DNA of 64,000 bases from Simiduia litorea (GCF_042853465.1 NZ_AP031497.1:2604001-2668000), one strand, 5' to 3'; numbered from the stretch's first letter, positions 44,405 to 54,244 are shown. Notes: generated from the letters alone by a model not told the origin. Program-made: numbers and translations.

Positions 44405-45238
44405 TTGAACATCAATTGGAAGCCGAAAGCATGGATAGCCATACTCTTAGGCGTAGTCCTGCAAGCATTTACATTTTTGTACTTGAATAGACCCAAGATA
44501 TTCTGGGCTTACTTCATTCTAACTTGCATTGTTTCTACAATTGACTGGAAGTATCAAACGCTATTTGCAGCAAGCTTTTCAATAATCTGCCCAACCCATG
44601 CCTATCTTGTAGCAAAAAATTTCGAAAGCTCTGATGAACGGGGCTGGTACTCCCAATGGTGGGGCATACCTACAATTTATTCGATATTTTTTACAACCGT
44701 CTTTCTATTTCGCTCATTTCTTTACGAGCCATTTATTTTTCCTTCAACCTCAATGCAACCAACAATTAACCAAGGTAACCACATCATTGTTCAGAAACTT
44801 GGCTACCGAACCTATGGCACCTTTGGAGTTAAATTCATAAATAGCGAAGTATCTTCCCCCAATCTAATGCAGAGAGGGAAGCTGTATGCGTTTTACCCAC
44901 CCCATAAACATATTCCGTTTGTTAAGCGACTAATCGCAGTTCCTGGCGATACTATAGCTATTAAAGGGAATGACATTATTATCAACGGTTCAGTATTGGC
45001 AACAAGCCTTGTGCGAGAAGCCGAGAAAGCTATAGTTTACGAGCAGAAGTTGGGCGATATCACTCACGCAATTCAACGAATAGAAATGCGCCCATCTAGA
45101 GATATGGATGAAGTTGTAATTCCCGAAAGTAGCTATTTCTTTATGGGTGACAATCGAGACAACTCAGCAGACAGTAGGTTTTGGGGCTATGTATCCAGCG
45201 ATAGTATAATTGGTGAAGTCGTATATATCATCCAATAA
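44405..45238 (+). CDS. lepB: Signal peptidase I
   Basis: This 277-residue protein has several hydrophobic segments in the first 105 residues, then the S26 catalytic domain. The nucleophile is Ser116 in P-S-T-S-M-Q-P-T; the general base is Lys174 in V-K-R-L-I-A-V-P-G-D; the G-D-N-R-D-N-S-A-D-S-R box is present. It cleaves signal peptides at the periplasmic face of the inner membrane. AAGGA six bases before TTG 44405 supports the start. In gammaproteobacteria lepB normally sits with lepA and rnc; here it is alone in an accessory region, so it is probably an extra copy. Confidence 0.88.
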   Translation: MNINWKPKAWIAILLGVVLQAFTFLYLNRPKIFWAYFILTCIVSTIDWKYQTLFAASFSIICPTHAYLVAKNFESSDERGWYSQWWGIPTIYSIFFTTVFLFRSFLYEPFIFPSTSMQPTINQGNHIIVQKLGYRTYGTFGVKFINSEVSSPNLMQRGKLYAFYPPHKHIPFVKRLIAVPGDTIAIKGNDIIINGSVLATSLVREAEKAIVYEQKLGDITHAIQRIEMRPSRDMDEVVIPESSYFFMGDNRDNSADSRFWGYVSSDSIIGEVVYIIQ

Positions 45239-45331
45239 AGGACCAACAAAACGTGCAAGCAGGACATTTTTAAATTCGGCTTTGCCGAAAAACTGCCTCC
45301 CCCCTCTGCGTCACGTCGGTAAGGAAGAGTC

Positions 45332-45427
45332 GTGGAAAACACTGCAAAAGACATTATGGAATTGGATGTTACTAGCCGCAAAATTGGTACCAAAAAAAAC
45401 ATTTATAAGTATAGATTTTTCATTTAA
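45332..45427 (+). CDS. Short open frame with good start signal, possible truncated gene
   Basis: This frame of 31 residues starts with GTG six bases after AAGGA and reads M-E-N-T-A-K-D-I-M-E-L-D, natural-looking, then stops. It could be a small peptide or the head of a gene cut by a frameshift or deletion. Confidence 0.25.
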   Translation: MENTAKDIMELDVTSRKIGTKKNIYKYRFFI

Positions 45428-45523
45428 ATCCGGCGAATCTAACAGGTGATTATACCCGAAAAAATGGGCTTTCCAGACTCGCCGTTACCCGCCTTTACCG
45501 ACAACACTAGGAAGGAGTGCTAG

Positions 45524-45898
45524 ATGGGATACATATTAAGCATAAAAAGGGAAAGCGACATTACCGAAGCGGAGTGGCTGAAGGCTGTTGAGGCATGCGA
45601 CACGACGAAAATTGATCCCGACCCGATATTGATGAGAAATCCAAAAACCGGCCAGACTCTATCAATGGCAGGCAGCACAACGGATGTCGCCGTCAAATTT
45701 ACGTCAGGAGGATTTCTTGGTATGGGCGTCAAGGTTACCTGGCAAAAAAGTTTCAAGTTTTCCGATGGACAAGGGTTATTTAGATATACTGAAAATTTGG
45801 AAGATCTAAGAAACCCAGTAAGGATATCGGCTAAAAATCTGGCTAAATTCCTCGGCGCTAAAATTGTCGGCGAAAGTGACGAAGTCTATTCTTGGTAG
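45524..45898 (+). CDS. Small orphan protein, immunity-like family
   Basis: This 124-residue protein has no signal peptide. It starts M-G-Y-I-L-S-I-K-R and contains I-T-E-A-E-W-L-K-A-V-E near the front and K-F-L-G-A-K-I-V-G-E-S-D-E-V-Y-S-W at the end. I recall many unnamed proteobacterial proteins of this length with the same opening and closing patterns, often scattered in accessory DNA; an immunity-like role is a guess. GGAAGGAG precedes the ATG. Confidence 0.6.
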   Translation: MGYILSIKRESDITEAEWLKAVEACDTTKIDPDPILMRNPKTGQTLSMAGSTTDVAVKFTSGGFLGMGVKVTWQKSFKFSDGQGLFRYTENLEDLRNPVRISAKNLAKFLGAKIVGESDEVYSW

Positions 45899-46193
45899 TT
45901 TTCTAACTGCAGCAACCAGAAATGCAGCGGTCACTACGGCAATTGCGAACACCCACCCTTGCATCGCAGTTAGATTTACGAATGGGTACTGAGATCATCG
46001 CTATCGAGGTGGCTGGCATCACCGGATGATGTTACTTTTGCTATTAATTACATAGCTATCTTTCAAGTGAGCAAAGTATTGGTTACATTGGCATTAACTA
46101 TAGATGACTAGAAAAACCTAACGCGTTTAGCCAACGTCGCCATGAAACCTAGCGCGCAGGCTTGACTCACTCGAACACAAGGCGTACTAATTC

Positions 46194-46541
46194 ATGAAGA
46201 TAGGCACTGTGAGTGAATCAACTGGGCTAAGCATCCACACTATTCGGTATTATGAAAAGCAAGGCCTAATAAAAAAACCGGAAAAGGATGCAAGCGGCCA
46301 CAGAACCTATCGCGCTGTAGATATAGAAACCCTAAATTGGGTTTCCTGCATGAAAAACTCGGGCATGTCGCTGAGTAAAATTAAGAAGTATACCCAAGCT
46401 TTTTATGACAACAACAACGCACTCTGCATTGTTTCGCTGGAAGATCACTTGAAACACTTGCAATCACAGAAAGCCGATATCGAGCACTATATAGAGGTGA
46501 CAAGGGATAAAGTAGCTCGACTCAAAAAGCGCTTGACCTAG
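46194..46541 (+). CDS. MerR-family transcriptional regulator
   Basis: This 115-residue protein has the MerR DNA-binding domain (T-G-L-S-I-H-T-I-R-Y-Y-E-K-Q-G-L-I) and a dimerisation coiled coil. The short C-terminus has a single Cys (L-C-I-V), so the inducer is unclear. A MerR-type dyad overlaps its stop codon and leads into the PhzF gene, its likely target. Confidence 0.85.
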   Translation: MKIGTVSESTGLSIHTIRYYEKQGLIKKPEKDASGHRTYRAVDIETLNWVSCMKNSGMSLSKIKKYTQAFYDNNNALCIVSLEDHLKHLQSQKADIEHYIEVTRDKVARLKKRLT

Positions 46542-46566
46542 ACTATGGTCTAGATTGCTAGCCTTA
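46533..46566 (+). promoter_or_regulatory. MerR-type promoter before the PhzF gene
   Basis: TTGACC at 46533-46538 is followed by a spacer of 19 to 20 bases containing the dyad CTAGAC/GTCTAG (46538-46543 and 46548-46553). A long spacer with a central dyad is the standard MerR layout. The -10 (near TAGCCT) is weak. Confidence 0.45.
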
Positions 46567-46594
46567 CCTTCTTAATCCAAATAGGAGCAGGAAG

Positions 46595-47461
46595 ATGAAG
46601 GTAGACGTAGCTATTGTTAACGCCTTTGTGGATGGCGATTATGGCGGCAATCCAGCCGGGGTGGTGCTGAATGCCGACGCACTAACGAGCACTCAAAAGC
46701 TCAAGATCGCGAGGCAAGTAGGCTTGTCGGAAACCGCTTTTGTATCAGCGTCAAATGCGGCAGACTTTAAGCTGGACTTCTACACCCCGCAAAAACAGAT
46801 AGCGCACTGTGGACATGCAACCATTGCCACTTTTAGTTATTTATCACAGTTGGGTATGATCCCACGTCCAAACACATCTAAGGAAACCGTTGATGGCACA
46901 AGAAGCATTCGCGTCGACGGTAATTTTGCCTACATGGAGCAATTGGCTCCAATATATCGCCCACTCGAAGGCGATGACGATAGGGTTCTGGAATCCTTGG
47001 ATATTTCACCAGAAGTCATAATCTCAACCCCTATCATTGTTAACACCGGCAACGCGTTCCTGTTGGCTGGTGTCAAGGACCTAGCCACCCTAAATAATTT
47101 GACGCCCAATCAATCGCTTATAGAAGAGCTATCGGAAAAATACGATCTCATTGGCTACTACATTTTCACGCTTGAAACGAATTTAGCGGGGCGTGATGCG
47201 GCCACGAGAATGTTTGCGCCCCGCTACGGCATTAATGAGGAATCCGCGACGGGTATGGCCGCCGGGCCGCTGGCGTGCTTGCTTTTCGATCGACTAGATT
47301 TCAAACAAACGGAATTCATTATTGAACAGGGATATTCCATGCCTTCACCCTCACCAAGCTGCATCGACGTGACGCTCTCAATAGAAAACTCTGCGATAAA
47401 ATCTTTGATGGCTGGAGGCATTGGTATTGCCTCTAGGCAAATGGTGATTGATATTGGCTAA
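46595..47461 (+). CDS. PhzF-family isomerase/epimerase
   Basis: This 288-residue protein has the PhzF fold: N-A-F-V-D-G-D-Y-G-G-N-P-A-G-V near the start, E-T-A-F at about 47-50 carrying the catalytic Glu, C-G-H-A-T-I-A-T-F, and a second-half E-S-A-T-G-M-A-A-G. These enzymes isomerise small metabolites. No other phenazine genes are present, so this is one of the many PhzF-like proteins of unknown substrate. Confidence 0.88.
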   Translation: MKVDVAIVNAFVDGDYGGNPAGVVLNADALTSTQKLKIARQVGLSETAFVSASNAADFKLDFYTPQKQIAHCGHATIATFSYLSQLGMIPRPNTSKETVDGTRSIRVDGNFAYMEQLAPIYRPLEGDDDRVLESLDISPEVIISTPIIVNTGNAFLLAGVKDLATLNNLTPNQSLIEELSEKYDLIGYYIFTLETNLAGRDAATRMFAPRYGINEESATGMAAGPLACLLFDRLDFKQTEFIIEQGYSMPSPSPSCIDVTLSIENSAIKSLMAGGIGIASRQMVIDIG

Positions 47462-48227
47462 GCAAATCCGATGACAAAAATGAGGCAAGCCCGCCAGGGG
47501 CGAGACCCACTAGGGAAACCCGGTTTGTCACGCCAATAGCGAGGTGGGCATTTTCGAGCTAGAGACGAAACGCAATCGCATACTCTGGCTGCCGCACCTG
47601 AAAACATCCGCTAAGGCTACGCCATAAAGCTAAAACGGGTGGCACTGCCAACCCTACTCGCATGCCGCTTTAGTAGCACCCTGTTGGCAACCTAAGATAC
47701 TTGGCGGCCCTGCCACCAAAGACGATAAATAGCGTTGAAGCCTGACCTAAAGGATAGAATAAATTGGTTGTTGGCGAACGGTTAAATAATGGTTTTTAGT
47801 GGCACTGAACCGTTATTTACATAGATCAAGTTAGCGCAATTATTTCTAAGAAGATAGAAACGGCACTGCAAAAGCGGCGTACGATTCACCCGAATTTATT
47901 TGAATTTTTACACCCACTAACAGTATCCAATGCTGGCTTAGTGTGCGAAAGGTTTAATAGCGTAAAATTTACGCACCATATTGCATGCATGGCACGCCTT
48001 TACCCATACACAAGATGGACAAAAAGCTTTTTATTCAGCTCGACTGACGGTTAACCGATAGGTGCGAAACGGCGCTGGAAAATTGCGGGTTATCAGTGGC
48101 GATTGCACCTGTAAATTCAGACGGCCTCCCCGCAAGCCTTAAACAATCTGTATTATTGGCTTTAGTGATATACTTCATCGGTCAACTGAAATTAGGGGCC
48201 TTGCGCTTTCACAAATGAGTATACCGA
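47462..48227. other. Intergenic region, no gene found
   Basis: About 770 bases between PhzF and the pseudouridine synthase. No open frame with supporting signals, RNA gene or repeat array is seen. Confidence 0.45.
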
Positions 48228-48947
48228 ATGCCGAACCAAAGCCAAGCCACGCTTCCCTTCGATAACTTCATTGCGCCAAGGTGCAAGGCACCGTTAGAGA
48301 TTCTCTATCGAGATGACGACATTTTATTAATTAACAAACCCAGTGGCCTATTGAGTTTGTCGGGCAAAAATCCGCTTAATCGAGATTCCGTACACTACCG
48401 TTTGGTACATGGCCAAGCGGGTGTGAGCCCAATGTTTCCCGAGGCAAAGCTTCCCCATCGTTTGGATTTCGGCACCTCCGGCATTATGGTAGTAGCGCTA
48501 ACGGCGATGTCTGCGCAACATCTCAACGCCCAATTTCAAACGCATTCCGTGCAAAAACGTTACCTTGCTATGCTGGAGGGCTGGGTTGCTCAAGACCGAG
48601 GAGAAATCAGCGCAGCCATTGCAAAAAGTAAAACCGACTTCCCTTTAGTAAAAATTTGCCCTAGTGTCGGCAAATCATCGCTGAGCGAATACGTCGTTAT
48701 TGAACGACTGGTATCTAGCCAACAGCTGCGCAAAAGCTTAGTACAATTTACACCGCGCACAGGGCGCACGCATCAACTACGAATTCACAGCCATTCTATC
48801 GGCCACCCTATACTTGGCTGCGATTTATACAAGAGCAAAACCAGCGAGCAACGTGCCAATCGCTTACTATTACACGCCAGCGACCTAAGCTTCACGCACC
48901 CGCGACATGGCGAAGCGGTTCATGGCTACTGCCCTTGCCCGTTTTGA
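48228..48947 (+). CDS. RluA-family pseudouridine synthase
   Basis: This 239-residue protein has the catalytic motif H-R-L-D-F-G-T-S-G, a front segment I-N-K-P-S-G-L-L-S and the T-G-R-T-H-Q-L-R-I-H near the C-terminus. It matches RluA itself, the enzyme that modifies 23S rRNA U746 and some tRNAs at position 32, in length and motif spacing. It lacks an S4 domain. It stands alone. Confidence 0.88.
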   Translation: MPNQSQATLPFDNFIAPRCKAPLEILYRDDDILLINKPSGLLSLSGKNPLNRDSVHYRLVHGQAGVSPMFPEAKLPHRLDFGTSGIMVVALTAMSAQHLNAQFQTHSVQKRYLAMLEGWVAQDRGEISAAIAKSKTDFPLVKICPSVGKSSLSEYVVIERLVSSQQLRKSLVQFTPRTGRTHQLRIHSHSIGHPILGCDLYKSKTSEQRANRLLLHASDLSFTHPRHGEAVHGYCPCPF

Positions 48948-48999
48948 TCGCGGCGGCAGTGCAACCTGCCAATCAATATCAATTAATTAAATGTAAAAT

Positions 49000-49464
49000 A
49001 TGATTGAGACAACTAAAATTTCCGCTACCTGCGCATGCGGCGCACTAAGATTGGATATCAAGGGCAGGCCTGTGGTTCAGCTGGTGTGTCATTGCACAGA
49101 TTGCCGTGCCTTTTCCGGCCAGCCCTATACTGAAGCTGCATTCTTTCAAGCCGCCCACTGTCAGATTCACGGCCAAACCGAAGCAATGACATTAAATGGC
49201 GGCAGTGGGTTCCCTAAAATTCATCATTCGTGCGCGAGGTGTAAGACTCCGCTGTTCGTCACGGTCGGCGCACTGAATGGCGCCTGTGCAGTACCGGCAT
49301 ACAGACTCTCGCCCTTTCAGTTCAAACCGCAAGCGCACATTTGGACCCGCGAAAAATTAGATACCGTTAGCCTACCTACCGATGCACCCCATTCGCCAGA
49401 TCTTCCGCCCAAACCATTGCTCGACATTATGCTGGGACAATTTTGGAGCAAGGGTAATGAATAA
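49000..49464 (+). CDS. GFA-family zinc protein
   Basis: This 154-residue protein has two zinc sites of the glutathione-dependent formaldehyde-activating (GFA) fold: C-A-C-G and C-H-C-T-D-C near the front, and C-A-R-C-K-T-P-L later. Members bind glutathione adducts or have unknown roles. The gene follows the pseudouridine synthase by 53 bases. Confidence 0.85.
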   Translation: MIETTKISATCACGALRLDIKGRPVVQLVCHCTDCRAFSGQPYTEAAFFQAAHCQIHGQTEAMTLNGGSGFPKIHHSCARCKTPLFVTVGALNGACAVPAYRLSPFQFKPQAHIWTREKLDTVSLPTDAPHSPDLPPKPLLDIMLGQFWSKGNE

Positions 49465-49505
49465 CTGAGTTACCACTAGCCCCCGTGGGTGAAACATGTC
49501 TACCC

Positions 49506-50519
49506 TCAATCCGCCTTCAACACAATTTCCAATGTATAACGTCGCTGGTTCGCCGGCGCAGCCATCGCCATCATGGCGCCTTGGGAAATGAGATTTTCAC
49601 TTTCACTGTGGTAGTTCAGTTTTAACTGGTCCGGCTCCGCAAGCCAACGCATGCCCGTATGAAGTGATGCACGTGGCTCCAAATTTGCACTGATTTTTTC
49701 CAATACCGCCAGGCGATCCAGCCTCAATTGCCTGTTCATGTCGGCAATTTCAGGCGGCAACCCCTCTTCCACTGGGTAAGTGATGCGTTGCACAACACTA
49801 ACATCGGGATCGGGAAAAAAGCTTTGCCGTTCAGTTTGGTTTTCGCAGCACGCCGTTTCGAACGTTTGCAAACCACCACCTTGATGTTTAACTGTTGTCT
49901 TAGTCACACCTTCCATTTTATACGCAAAACGTATATCTACTTCAAAACCCTCCCCTACCGAGGATGGACGAACAAAATACACAGCCAATTCGCTTAGCGG
50001 CGCTCGCGCGGACACCTCTTCAATCACCAGAGTCGCCTCGTTGGCTCGCGGTGTATGCACCTCCATGCGGCCACCATAAGTAACTTGCCCCTCGGTAACC
50101 GGTGCAGTATTTTCTAAGGCGATGAAGAGCTCCTCCTCAAGCGCGATCGGATCGATGGCGTCGGCACTATAGTCTGGTAAAACCTGGGTGAAATCGGGGG
50201 GAAGCATAACGGCGAACGTTTGCGTCGCGCTTAATGCGTAATCCCACTTTGCACTGATTTTGGTACCACCTTGGGCATTACTTTCCTCAACCGCCTCGCC
50301 GCTTTGAGCAATCACTAAGGTCATCATTAAGGTTCCAGCGCGCCAGCCCTCGGGGTACTGGTGGACATACTCAGACCCGTCTTGGTCGCTATAGTCTTGA
50401 TGTTGCTGCTCCGTATAGCCTTCATCCGCCGAATTGTCTTGCGTATCGCTAGAGCACCCAACCAACGAAAATGCTAACAGACTTAGCACCAACCCCATCA
50501 CATTTCGACATTTTTTCAT
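49506..50519 (-). CDS. Lipoprotein of unknown function
   Basis: This roughly 337-residue protein has a lipobox (S-L-V-G-C-S-S) at the end of its signal peptide, then an acidic, Gln/Asp-rich linker and a beta-rich body. AAGGA ten bases upstream suits ATG 50519 better than the ATG at 50528. No family is recognised. Confidence 0.65.
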   Translation of the reverse strand: MKKCRNVMGLVLSLLAFSLVGCSSDTQDNSADEGYTEQQHQDYSDQDGSEYVHQYPEGWRAGTLMMTLVIAQSGEAVEESNAQGGTKISAKWDYALSATQTFAVMLPPDFTQVLPDYSADAIDPIALEEELFIALENTAPVTEGQVTYGGRMEVHTPRANEATLVIEEVSARAPLSELAVYFVRPSSVGEGFEVDIRFAYKMEGVTKTTVKHQGGGLQTFETACCENQTERQSFFPDPDVSVVQRITYPVEEGLPPEIADMNRQLRLDRLAVLEKISANLEPRASLHTGMRWLAEPDQLKLNYHSESENLISQGAMMAMAAPANQRRYTLEIVLKAD

Positions 50520-50767
50520 TACATGCATCCTTGGTAAATGAACAACGAAACTTGCACATTTGATATCACTAAAGCCTAAGGCACGCAACTACTCCCGCTT
50601 GCAATTGAAAAATCTGACCTGGGCTGGTTCGCCAAACCCCTAGCCTGAATCAATTCCTTGTAATTGCCCAACACACAATATCCAAAAAACAGAAGATCCG
50701 GACCCTATGCAATGGCATTCGAAACCTATAGATTTACACAACAATGCATGCCGGCTGGAAAACAAAA

Positions 50768-51799
50768 ATGACCAAACCCAATATTGCAATCTTTGGCGCA
50801 GGTAGTATTGGCTGCTATTTAGGCGGCTGCCTTTTGGCATCCGGCGCCGACGTTTGCTTTATAGGCCGCGCGCGAATCCAACAGGAAATTCAAACGCACG
50901 GGCTACAACTTTCCGACTGGCGCGGGCGCGCTCACCGCGTTGGCAAAAACAGCGTTCGCTTTTCATTAACCCCTGAATTACTTGCCGATGCCGATTACAT
51001 AATCGTCACGGTTAAAAGTGCCGACACCGTTAACGCCGCACAACAGATTAGCGCCCATGTTAAATCCAGCGCCGTCATCGTAAGTTTTCAAAACGGCATC
51101 CACAATGCGCATACCTTAAAAGAAACCTTACCAACACACACTGTACTTAAAGGCATGGTGCCTTTTAATGTGATTAGCGCCGGCAACGGCCATTTCCACT
51201 GCGGGACTGAAGGCGATCTGGCGCTCGAACGACAGGACAATTCAGCGGAACGTCTAATTCAGGCGTTGCGTTCGGCGAAACTGCCGGTACAAACCTATAA
51301 TGATTTGCGCGGTATCCAGTGGAGCAAATTGCTGATGAACCTCAACAATGCTGTTAATGCGCTGTCGGGTATTCCGTTACGCGATCAGCTTTACGATGCA
51401 CAATATCGGCGCGTGATGGCGCTGGTGGTGCAAGAAGCGTTGGACATTTTTAAAGCCGCAGGCATTAAACCACTGCGTACCGGTAAAGTCGTACCCACAC
51501 TGCTGCCCACTATTTTACGGCTCCCCAATTGGCTATTCACCCGCATTGCCGGTGCACTGCTCAAAATTGATCCCGCGGCAAGATCTTCCATATACGAAGA
51601 TCTACTGCTAAAAAGAAAAACTGAAATTGAATTTCTTAACGGTGAAATAGTAAAACTGGCACAGCAACTGACGTTAAGCGCGCCGCTAAATTCGACCATC
51701 GTCGAACTTATTAAACACGCCGAAAACAACCAAACCGGCTCGCCCAACATGTCGGCGAGTGCACTTCATCAAGCGCTCATTCAAGCACTTGATCCATGA
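50768..51799 (+). CDS. 2-dehydropantoate 2-reductase family protein (PanE-like)
   Basis: The product is 343 residues with an N-terminal Rossmann fold (A-I-F-G-A-G-S-I-G-C-Y-L-G) and the C-terminal ApbA domain with K-L-L-M-N-L-N-N-A. It would reduce ketopantoate to pantoate, although the family also contains enzymes for other 2-keto acids. It stands alone, not with panB/C, so pantothenate work is not certain. Confidence 0.82.
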   Translation: MTKPNIAIFGAGSIGCYLGGCLLASGADVCFIGRARIQQEIQTHGLQLSDWRGRAHRVGKNSVRFSLTPELLADADYIIVTVKSADTVNAAQQISAHVKSSAVIVSFQNGIHNAHTLKETLPTHTVLKGMVPFNVISAGNGHFHCGTEGDLALERQDNSAERLIQALRSAKLPVQTYNDLRGIQWSKLLMNLNNAVNALSGIPLRDQLYDAQYRRVMALVVQEALDIFKAAGIKPLRTGKVVPTLLPTILRLPNWLFTRIAGALLKIDPAARSSIYEDLLLKRKTEIEFLNGEIVKLAQQLTLSAPLNSTIVELIKHAENNQTGSPNMSASALHQALIQALDP

Positions 51800-51803
51800 A
51801 AAA

Positions 51804-51822
51804 AGGCCGGTTAAACCGACCT
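51804..51822. terminator. Terminator between the PanE-like and thiolase genes
   Basis: AGG-C-CGGTT and AACCG-A-CCT style arms pair with one mismatch. A run of A lies before it and CTCTTTT after, which suits convergent genes. Confidence 0.55.
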
Positions 51823-51856
51823 CTTTTCACACAAAGTTCAGGCATTCGATGGAGCG

Positions 51857-53044
51857 TTATGACATCCGCTCAAACAGTGCCGCAATGCCCTGACCGCCGC
51901 CAATACACATGGTCACAACTGCATAGCGGCTTTGAGTACGCTGTAATTCGTACAAGGCTTTTACCGTAATGACAGCACCGGTTGCGCCAATGGGGTGGCC
52001 GAGAGAAATACCGGAACCGTTGGGGTTCAGTTTTTCAGCGGGAATATCGAGATCGCGCGCCACGGCAATGGCTTGCGCGGCGAAGGCTTCGTTCACTTCC
52101 CAGACATCGATATCGACCACTGACAATTTATGGGCAGCCAACAACTTCTTCACAGCCGGCACGGGGCCTATACCCATGTACTCAGGCTCGACACCGGCAA
52201 AGCTATACCCCACCAAACGCGCCATGGGCTTCAAGCCTTGCTTTTCCGCTTCACCACGCTCCATCAATACCATGGCTGCAGCCGCATCATTTAAACCCGA
52301 GGCATTTCCTGCGGTAACCGTGCCATCCTTCTTGAACACGGGGCGCAGCTTGGCCATGCCTTCGAGCGTGGCATCGGCGCGCACGTGCTCATCGTGTTCG
52401 AAGCTCACCACGCCTTTGCGGGTTTTCAACTCGACGGGCAGAATTTGCGACGCGAAGCGACCTTCGGCCGTAGCGCGGGCGGCACGCTGGTGACTCTCTA
52501 CCGCTAGCGCGTCTTGATCTTCACGGCTAACGCCCCACTTTTCGGCTACGTTTTCAGCGGTAATACCCATGTGCACATCGTTAATGGGGCATGTCAGCGC
52601 ACCGGTCATGGCATCTACCATGGCACCGTCGCCCATACGTGCACCGAAACGCGCCTGAGGCAACCAATAAGGCACACGGCTCATAGACTCGGCGCCACCG
52701 GTAACAACGGCGTCGCAATCGCCCAAAAGAATTAACTGGCTGGCACTGACCAATGCCTGTAAGCCCGATCCACACAGGCGATTTACAGTCACCGCTGGCG
52801 TGGTTTCGGGCAGACCACCTTTAATGCCAGCGACACGGCTCATGTACATGTCGCGACGATCGGAATGGGTCACATTGCCAATCACACAATGGCCTATGGC
52901 CTCGGGTTTAACACCGGCGCGTTTTACCGCCTCGGCAACTACTTGGCCAGCGAGATCTGTTGGGGCAATATCTTTTAAACTACCGCCAAATGTACCAATT
53001 GCGGTGCGTACACCACTTAAAACTACCACTTCACGCTGGCTCAT
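51857..53044 (-). CDS. Acetyl-CoA C-acetyltransferase (thiolase)
   Basis: This 395-residue protein has the nucleophile Cys in N-R-L-C-G-S-G-L-Q, the His in G-H-P-I-G-A-T-G and the second Cys in C-I-G-G-G-Q-G. It condenses two acetyl-CoA or splits acetoacetyl-CoA, and would fit the scoAB transferase at about 37 kb for ketone-body or polyhydroxybutyrate metabolism. No reductase or synthase gene adjoins it. Confidence 0.9.
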   Translation of the reverse strand: MSQREVVVLSGVRTAIGTFGGSLKDIAPTDLAGQVVAEAVKRAGVKPEAIGHCVIGNVTHSDRRDMYMSRVAGIKGGLPETTPAVTVNRLCGSGLQALVSASQLILLGDCDAVVTGGAESMSRVPYWLPQARFGARMGDGAMVDAMTGALTCPINDVHMGITAENVAEKWGVSREDQDALAVESHQRAARATAEGRFASQILPVELKTRKGVVSFEHDEHVRADATLEGMAKLRPVFKKDGTVTAGNASGLNDAAAAMVLMERGEAEKQGLKPMARLVGYSFAGVEPEYMGIGPVPAVKKLLAAHKLSVVDIDVWEVNEAFAAQAIAVARDLDIPAEKLNPNGSGISLGHPIGATGAVITVKALYELQRTQSRYAVVTMCIGGGQGIAALFERMS

Positions 53045-53389
53045 ATCCGATTCCTCTAAATTGATTACACAGTTAATGCCACGAGTTAGATTCTATTTTG
53101 CCAAATAAAACATTTGTTTGAAACACTTATTCGCTACCTGAGCCGCCCTGCCAACCCCCACAGGTGCAAGCACAATGTCCAATGATCACCGCAATCGCGG
53201 TGCGGCGCCACGCGACCATCGTAGGTAGCTCACGGGCGCGTCTAGTGACATTGTAAACACCCACCAGTCACACCTGCCAAGCGCCGGCACATCCATGGTC
53301 GATGTCTTCACAAACCGCGATAGGTTATAGTTAAGATCCTGATTTTATTAATATAATTTTCCTAAACAGCGCTAACCAGAGGTATCAAC
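53045..53389. other. Intergenic region between divergent genes
   Basis: About 345 bases. Promoters for the thiolase and the binding-protein gene are expected. No operator stands out. Confidence 0.4.
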
Positions 53390-54223
53390 TTGGGGCCACA
53401 TCTAACCGCCATATTGCTCGGCTTATTACTAACAATAGCGGGTGATGCAAATGCGACTGACGCAACCGTAACGGCAAAAATTGTAGTCCCTACCCGCGAT
53501 GTGGCAACAACCGCCGACACAGATTTTTTCTTTCCGCTGCTCAACCTTGCGCTCAGTAAAACCATCGCCAGCGACGGCCCCTTTGAAACCAGCTATCACC
53601 CTCTGGTGCTGTCCTCGGCGCGTATACTGTCAAAATTAGATAAAGGCGACGGCATCGATGTAGTCTGGACCAGTACCAGTACCAGCCGCGAACAAAACTT
53701 TCGCCCTGTTCCAATATCGTTATTGCGTGAATTGGCCGATTACAAAGTACTGCTGATAAACGCCGATGAGCAACCTAGGTTCAATCGCATAGCGACGTTG
53801 GAAGATTTAAAAACACTGCGCGCGGGTGTCGGCGGGCACTGGCCGGATGCTAAATTGCTCAGCAACAACGGTTTTAATATCGCGACCTCCATTTATTATG
53901 AATCGCTGTTTAAAATGCTGGCAGCCAAGCGCTTCGATTTTTTCTCGCGTGGATTATTTGAAGCTTGGTACGACTTAGAGCAACACCCAGATATGGGCTT
54001 AACCATAGAGAAAACACTCATGCTCTACTACCCAGCACCCTTCTATTTCTTCGTTCGCAAGGATAATAAAGCGCTGGCAGATCGACTTGAGCGAGGCCTG
54101 AAGATAGCTCAGGCCGATGGCAGTTTCGATGCGTTACTTAACAGCATTCCCGCTTTCCGCCGCGGCAACGAAGAGTTCAATCAGCATAAGAGAAAAGTCT
54201 TTACCCTAGAATCAAAGTACTAA
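53390..54223 (+). CDS. Periplasmic substrate-binding-like protein
   Basis: This 277-residue protein has a signal peptide (residues 1-22, A-N-A-T). The body follows the type 2 periplasmic binding fold with L-E-D-L-K-T-L-R-A-G-V and a C-terminal L-K-I-A-Q-A-D-G-S-F-D, as in amino-acid-binding proteins and sensor modules. AGAGG seven bases before TTG 53390 supports that start. There is no transporter gene nearby, so it may act as a stand-alone sensor or scavenger. Confidence 0.65.
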   Translation: MGPHLTAILLGLLLTIAGDANATDATVTAKIVVPTRDVATTADTDFFFPLLNLALSKTIASDGPFETSYHPLVLSSARILSKLDKGDGIDVVWTSTSTSREQNFRPVPISLLRELADYKVLLINADEQPRFNRIATLEDLKTLRAGVGGHWPDAKLLSNNGFNIATSIYYESLFKMLAAKRFDFFSRGLFEAWYDLEQHPDMGLTIEKTLMLYYPAPFYFFVRKDNKALADRLERGLKIAQADGSFDALLNSIPAFRRGNEEFNQHKRKVFTLESKY

Positions 54224-54244
54224 GATAAAGACCTGCCTATCCGC

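Noticed and set aside
45210..45449. 79-codon open frame after lepB
   Set aside because: Composition is unnatural and it overlaps the better-supported short frame at 45332; no start signal.
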